From positions 1-9,183 of the forward strand of contig CAZETL010000037.1 of the NCBI GenBank assembly GCA_964515255.1: 9,183 bases of DNA, in the 5' to 3' direction. Under the pieces are notes generated by a model. That model was not told the DNA's origin and made no database searches. It saw only the letters and a list, made by a program, of their open reading frames with translations. This stretch comes from GCA-016699975 sp964515255. GTDB taxonomy: Bacteria > Patescibacteriota > Minisyncoccia > Moranbacterales > UBA1568. Positions 5,594-9,183 of this stretch are shown in pieces; within the stretch, counting starts at the first letter, position 1, and the number at the start of each line of letters is the position of its first letter. The translations under genes were made by a program, and so were the position numbers.

Positions 5594-7042
5594 TCAGGGA
5601 GAAAATACGATAAATTCCTTCGAAGAATTATTGCCAACTCCGTACACGACAGTCTGGGAAGAATCATAAGCAACCCCAGAGAGCCTCCCGTTTCCAGCAA
5701 TATCGATGGTTGCAACAGAAGATGGCGAGGAGAGCGAAGAAATATCAACCGCCCGAAACTCGGCCGCTGTATTCGCAGTCGCAAGAAACGCGGTGGTATT
5801 GTCGGAGCTTACGGCGATATCGTTTATCGTCCCTCCGACACCGAGTGATCCGAGAATCGACGGAGAGGTTGGAGTTGAAATATTTGCCGTATAGAGGGTT
5901 GATCCCTGACCGAGAAGCGCCGCGCTGCCAGATATCGCAACCGTAATTGCATCAGTATTCGTTGAAAGATCAAGCGTTCCGACAATCGAAGGAGCGCTTG
6001 GCGTCGCAATATTTACCACCGTAAGTTCGGCGGTATTGCTCGATGAGGCGACATAGGCATAGGATCCGGATATTGCAACCTCATAACCAGTCGCAAGAAG
6101 CCCTATTGCCCCAACGAGAGTAGGCGATGCGGGATTCGAGATATTGACAACGACGAATTCATTGCCGGCATTCGACGCTCTCACGATGTAGGCGTTTGAT
6201 CCTGATACTGCGACGCCGTTTCCATTACCGTTTCCAGCCGCATTAAACGAACCAGTGAGAGTGGGCGATGCGGGGTTTGAAATATTCACAATTTGAAGTT
6301 CTTGCGCATTATCCGAACTTGTCACATAGGCGTAGTTACCGGAAATAGCGATATTGCTCGGCGTGCCCGCGAGATTTATCGTGGCGGCAACCGACGGACT
6401 CGAGGGAGTGGATACATTAATAGAAACAAAATTCGACGTATTGTTATTGTTCCGAACCGCAAACGCATAATTTCCGGAAACAGCGACTTTTATGCCGGCG
6501 GCAGTTCCTGAAAGATTCGCATTGCCCGTTTCAGTTACGCCGGACCAGCTCGTCGATGAGGATCGAAGCCACTCCGAGAGTCTTGTCGTGAGAGAAACGG
6601 ATCCGGCGCGTTGCGGATTTTGTTGCCAAGTGACCGTGGAAACGGCTGTCTTCCGATGGCTGTCGACCGTCGATATCGTCACCGCTCGAGTGAATATTCC
6701 GGAAGCGTCGCTCGACCCCGAAAACGACCACTGGTTTCCGGCAGTGGAAAGCCCGTGGGTTCCATCGGTGAGATTAGAATATCCGGCGTCCCGGATGTTT
6801 CTCGTTGCTTCAAGCCCTTCCTCGGCGAGTTGCGCCGCCCTCGCGCGGTTTCCTGCAAGACGAGACGACTCCTGCCCATAGAAATACGCTCCGAAAAATG
6901 TCGTCACAAAAAGCGAAAAAATCGCAGCTGCAAGCAACGCTTCGACCACCGAAAACCCGCCCGAGCAACGGACAAAACCCCTGCAGCGGAAGCATTCCGC
7001 CAAAAATTGTCGCGCTCCGTTCCTTGGATTCATTTTCCGCAT
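5594..7042 (-). CDS. PilV/GspI-like prepilin fused to a predicted seven-bladed LVIVD-type beta-propeller
   Basis: A 482-residue minor pilin. The leader is long (29 residues) and carries three Cys (17, 20, 26); predicted cleavage is Gly29/Phe30 in SGG-FSVVEALLAAAIF, with Glu34 as mature Glu5. A helix (30-85) ends in AAQLAEEGLEATRNIRDAGY, the usual PilV/GspI pattern, and a small beta domain with GNQWSFSG follows (to about 165). Residues about 183-482 form seven repeats of about 45 residues with the pattern VAVSGNYAYV...ELxIVNISNPASPTLVG, starting near 183, 227, 272, 318, 362, 405 and 452. The last repeat lacks its final strand, while 168-179 (GVTETGNANLSG) looks like that missing strand, a typical ring closure. 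The repeats resemble the LVIVD family. The fusion would put a propeller at the pilus tip, as PilY1 does in other systems; ligand and adhesion role are inferred. It starts 9 nt after the GspH-like stop; ATG at residue 4 is an alternative. Confidence 0.88.
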   Translation of the reverse strand: MRKMNPRNGARQFLAECFRCRGFVRCSGGFSVVEALLAAAIFSLFVTTFFGAYFYGQESSRLAGNRARAAQLAEEGLEATRNIRDAGYSNLTDGTHGLSTAGNQWSFSGSSDASGIFTRAVTISTVDSHRKTAVSTVTWQQNPQRAGSVSLTTRLSEWLRSSSTSWSGVTETGNANLSGTAAGIKVAVSGNYAFAVRNNNNTSNFVSINVSTPSSPSVAATINLAGTPSNIAISGNYAYVTSSDNAQELQIVNISNPASPTLTGSFNAAGNGNGNGVAVSGSNAYIVRASNAGNEFVVVNISNPASPTLVGAIGLLATGYEVAISGSYAYVASSSNTAELTVVNIATPSAPSIVGTLDLSTNTDAITVAISGSAALLGQGSTLYTANISTPTSPSILGSLGVGGTINDIAVSSDNTTAFLATANTAAEFRAVDISSLSSPSSVATIDIAGNGRLSGVAYDSSQTVVYGVGNNSSKEFIVFSP

Positions 7043-7051
7043 ATCAGACCG

Positions 7052-7504
7052 CTAATAGTTCACCATTCCTTTTGCATTCACCGTCAGAGTTCTTGTTTCG
7101 TTGATAGAGGCTGTAATTGTCGTCGAACCGGAAGCTCCCGGAAAACCGGTAAAACGAGAGAATACATATTCGGAAGTTCCTGAAAACGAAAGGCTGGTCG
7201 GTACCGAGAAATCCTCGTCGTACGCCGCGTCTCTCGCGGCATAACTTGTCCCCTTAAACAGGGTGATGGAACCAGTCGCAGTTCTTACGCCCCAACTCGC
7301 GTCCCCATCCGACGCTCTCGCAAGCGTTGATGCCCGCCGAACCGCATTCGCCATTGTAACCACGGCAATCTCAAGATCATTACGCACTTGAAAAGACTGG
7401 TAGAGAGGCATCCCAATACTGACAATTGCGGAAAGCAACGCGACTGAGAGCAAGATTTCAAGGAGCGTAAATCCCTGTTTCGTTTTGTGTTTTCGGCTTC
7501 GCAT
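7052..7504 (-). CDS. GspH/FimT-like pseudopilin
   Basis: A 150-residue prepilin, MRSRKHKTKQG-FTLLEILLSV, with predicted cleavage after Gly11 and Glu5 present. The body has the GspH-like pattern: a helix ending in VVTMANAVRRASTLARAS, then GDASWGVRTATGSITLFKG, SYAARDAAYDEDF, and a final beta stretch TRTLTVNAKGMV. The frame stays open upstream to 7759, but that stretch is the SH3b part of pilC in another frame. I chose the ATG at 7504, which gives a normal short basic leader and a 47-bp overlap with pilC. The ATG at 7525 (leader MPGYLKYMRSRK..) is the alternative; GGAAGG stands only 2 nt before it. The overlap suggests translational coupling to pilC. In T2SS and T4P systems this subunit belongs to the minor-pilin priming set. 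Confidence 0.87.
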   Translation of the reverse strand: MRSRKHKTKQGFTLLEILLSVALLSAIVSIGMPLYQSFQVRNDLEIAVVTMANAVRRASTLARASDGDASWGVRTATGSITLFKGTSYAARDAAYDEDFSVPTSLSFSGTSEYVFSRFTGFPGASGSTTITASINETRTLTVNAKGMVNY

Positions 7505-9023
7505 ATATTTCAGATATCCAGGCATATCCTTCCGGCAGGACACAGGGCTTGGGGAGCCTGTCACAATCGACTCCGACGAAGATTTCAAACCAACCGTCGG
7601 AATTCGAGCGGTACTCATATGTATCTCCGGGCTTTGCTCTGCCGAGAATTTTGCTTTTTGCGCCCGGAGCATTCCGAACATTAAGAAAACCTGTTCCAGT
7701 CGGCAAAATTTCCAGAATACGAACCTGAGGAACAACAGCCCCAGCCTCCGGAGCAACAATGTTTTCGGGCAACCCCGAAAGAACTACCGACCCATCTTCC
7801 GTTTGGGGAGAGGCATCTTTTCCTGTGGTGTTCAATTCGCCGATCAGACTATAAATCGGAAGGATCACCGCAAGAGCAACGCTTACAACTCCGATCCATA
7901 CCAAAACCAAAAGCACGGGTTCGAGCATCACCGTCAAATTTTTCGTTGTCGCCTCCGTTTTCGTCTCATACATTTCACTGATCCGAAGAAATGTCTCTGG
8001 GAGACTTCCCGACCGCTCGCCCGTCGCCACGAGCTGGCGAACTGCTGTCGGGACAAGTCCAGCTATCGGTCGATAGGACAAAAAGCTTTCTTCAAAAGAA
8101 TTCCCATCGCGAATACTCCTTGCGAGATGCTCGTATAGTTTTCGATATCGAGAGAATGTACTGGCGCCAACCAACGAATCAAGCGATTCTGAAATCGGAA
8201 CTCCGGCACCAAGAAGCGTCCCAAGAAGATACCCGAACCGACTCAATTCCACCCCCTGTACCAACTGTCTCGTCCCCGGGATAAAAAGAAGGATGGCCTG
8301 TCCGATAAATCGCGTTTTTCGGAAGAAAAACACGAGGAATATCGTAAGGAAAAGAAAGAAAATAACTGAAGGTATCGCCACGGATCCATAGTCTCCGAGA
8401 AACGTCCCGAAAGCGATGAGCGCCTTTGTGATCAATGGTAAGTTCATGTGAAGTTGCGAGAATACCCTGGCGAGTTCAGGCAAGATAAACCACGCAATGC
8501 CAATACCGATGCTTATCGTGAGCACCAGAACAAATAGCGGGTAAATCATTGCGGATCTGAGCTTCGACTGAAGCAGCTGCTCTTTCTCTTCCTGGAGACT
8601 AACGAGCCTGAGATTTTCCGAAAGCCTCCCTGTGTCTTCGCCAATTCTGACGAGAGAAATAATCGATGCATTGAAGAATTTCGTTTGTTCCAGCGCTTTC
8701 CAAAAGGGTAATCCAGACTCAATGTCGGATCCGAGTTTCCCGAGAATTCTCCGCAAACCTTTTCCTCGGACATCTGCAAGAACGGAACTGACTGCAAGTG
8801 AAACCCCCATCCCCGAAGATACGAGTGCGCTGAGATTTTCCAAGATAATCCCCTTCTCTTTTCTTGACACGAAGACACGAGAGAAAATTCCCAACTTCTC
8901 CGGATCGGAAGGAGAAGAAGTCTGACTTTTTTCTAATTCAGGCCCCTTGGAAAAGCTCTTGTTCAAGGAATATTTTTTGGAAAAGAAATTCACATGGATG
9001 AAAAAATTGTTCCAAACGATCAA
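7458..9023 (-). CDS. pilC: PilC/GspF inner-membrane platform protein with C-terminal SH3b domain
   Basis: Platform protein of type IV pilus or type II secretion assembly, which couples the PilB ATPase to pilin insertion. Of 521 residues, the first T2SSF domain spans about 57-180 (ENLSALVSSGMGVSLAV; SLVRIGEDTGRL; membrane helix 160-182), a second helix lies at 213-235, and the second T2SSF domain at about 258-393 (LSRFGYLLGTLLGAGVPISE; ATGERSGSLPE; helix 365-392). A polar linker (about 397-432) leads to an SH3b-like domain at 434-508 (FLNVRNAPG, ILGRAKPGD, DGWFEI, YAWISEIY). Cys487 and Cys494 in a small insertion may pair. With three membrane helices and a cytosolic N-terminus, the SH3b would be outside the membrane. 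The start is uncertain: the longest frame begins at TTG 9023, 11 nt after pilB; GTG at 8993 is possible. Neither has a Shine-Dalgarno, and the first 50 or so residues are not family-conserved. Confidence 0.93.
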   Translation of the reverse strand: MIVWNNFFIHVNFFSKKYSLNKSFSKGPELEKSQTSSPSDPEKLGIFSRVFVSRKEKGIILENLSALVSSGMGVSLAVSSVLADVRGKGLRRILGKLGSDIESGLPFWKALEQTKFFNASIISLVRIGEDTGRLSENLRLVSLQEEKEQLLQSKLRSAMIYPLFVLVLTISIGIGIAWFILPELARVFSQLHMNLPLITKALIAFGTFLGDYGSVAIPSVIFFLFLTIFLVFFFRKTRFIGQAILLFIPGTRQLVQGVELSRFGYLLGTLLGAGVPISESLDSLVGASTFSRYRKLYEHLARSIRDGNSFEESFLSYRPIAGLVPTAVRQLVATGERSGSLPETFLRISEMYETKTEATTKNLTVMLEPVLLVLVWIGVVSVALAVILPIYSLIGELNTTGKDASPQTEDGSVVLSGLPENIVAPEAGAVVPQVRILEILPTGTGFLNVRNAPGAKSKILGRAKPGDTYEYRSNSDGWFEIFVGVDCDRLPKPCVLPEGYAWISEIYAKPKTQNETGIYAP

Positions 9024-9034
9024 CGTTCGAGAGC

Positions 9035-9183
9035 TTATATTTTGTCGTCTCCCATTGGAGGTTCAGCAACACGAAGCAACTCTTCCGGAGTCGTAATTCC
9101 GCGCCGAACCTTGTCAATGCCATCCTCAAAAAGAGAGAAAGAACCTTCTTTTCGAGCAAGATCCCAGACCTCCCGGGTTGACG
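9035..9183 (-). CDS. pilB: PilB/GspE-type assembly ATPase, last 48 residues (5' part outside window)
   Basis: The reverse strand from 9181 to the TAA at 9037-9035 reads STREVWDLARKEG, then SFSLFEDGIDKVRRGITT, PEELLRVAEPP and a short tail MGDDKI. This is the C-terminal end of GspE/PilB ATPases, where a Met/Leu-rich helical segment is followed by the G-x-x-K-v-x-x-G-x-T-T-x-E-E-l-l-R-V sign-off. Walker motifs and other catalytic parts are upstream of the window edge. It lies 11 nt before pilC in the same direction, the usual order. PilB (extension) and PilT (retraction) share this fold; the TTPEELLRV ending and the position before pilC favour PilB. An overlapping open frame at 8938-9159 is not a gene. 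Confidence 0.9.
   Translation of the reverse strand, partial: STREVWDLARKEGSFSLFEDGIDKVRRGITTPEELLRVAEPPMGDDKI

Noticed and set aside
5597..6541. The propeller repeats as a DNA-level tandem repeat or CRISPR-like array
   Set aside because: The repeats are visible only in protein; codon sequences differ between blades and there are no constant spacers.
6611..7183. 190-codon open frame on the + strand opposite the pilin-propeller gene
   Set aside because: Arg/Ser/Cys-rich antisense shadow without family features; the minus-strand prepilin and repeats explain this region.
7505..7759. Upstream extension of the GspH-like frame to an ATG at 7759
   Set aside because: It would add 85 residues before the prepilin leader and overlap the conserved SH3b region of pilC; prepilin leaders are normally short and basic.
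7485..8138. 217-codon open frame on the + strand opposite pilC
   Set aside because: Antisense to a well-supported PilC; the translation shows no domain or membrane pattern and looks like a codon-bias shadow.
8938..9159. 73-codon minus-strand frame spanning the pilB-pilC junction
   Set aside because: It is out of frame with both the clear PilB C-terminus (ending at 9035) and the PilC start, and has no family pattern.
972..9183. TGA recoding (genetic code 25)
   Set aside because: TGA ends the kinase, the PilC, the propeller-pilin and the PilW-like frames at sensible lengths next to the following gene; reading through would run into neighbours.

Overview
The window looks like a chromosomal segment of a Candidate Phyla Radiation (Patescibacteria, Parcubacteria-like) bacterium. 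The basis is inference: the small prepilins with the SGFTLLEILLVVAAIGILAG-type N-terminus, a compact pilB-pilC-pseudopilin order, a PilC with a C-terminal SH3 domain, and an Ala/Cys-patterned pseudopilin without Glu5 are the style of these genomes. No marker gene (rRNA, ribosomal protein) is present to prove it. TGA ends several genes just before the next gene begins, so the standard bacterial code applies, not the code-25 of Gracilibacteria/SR1.

Layout. Positions 1-947 (+) hold the C-terminal three quarters of a SufS-type cysteine desulfurase that runs off the left edge. It converges with a long minus-strand series that fills the rest of the window. Read in the direction of transcription (right to left), this series is: the last 48 codons of a PilB/GspE-type assembly ATPase (9183-9035); a PilC/GspF platform protein with a C-terminal SH3b domain (9023-7458); a GspH/FimT-like pseudopilin that starts inside pilC (7504-7052); a PilV/GspI-like prepilin fused to a predicted seven-bladed LVIVD-type beta-propeller (7042-5594); a PilW/GspJ-like pseudopilin (5581-5048); a PilX/GspK-like pseudopilin lacking Glu5 (5019-4615); a 156-bp gap with a candidate promoter; two nearly identical major-pilin-type genes in tandem (4458-4006 and 3983-3525); and an 845-residue membrane histidine kinase whose N-terminus is a ferredoxin-NADP-reductase-like flavin/NAD module (3509-972).

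How the genes work together. PilB powers assembly, PilC is the inner-membrane platform, four minor pseudopilins probably form the priming/tip complex, and the duplicated small prepilins are the likely fibre subunits. The beta-propeller on one minor pilin would sit at the fibre tip, in the place that the separate PilY1 protein occupies in classical type IV pili. The SH3b on PilC would lie outside the membrane, where it could contact peptidoglycan. The kinase gene starts only 15 nt after the last pilin, so it may be co-transcribed and may link flavin/NAD redox state to a pilus or surface response; no response regulator is in the window.

The most notable observations are the FNR-histidine kinase fusion, the pilin-propeller fusion, the 272-bp perfectly identical core shared by the two pilin genes (recent duplication or gene conversion), and the near absence of Shine-Dalgarno sequences in front of these genes. 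No RNA gene, CRISPR array, insertion sequence or convincing intrinsic terminator was seen.
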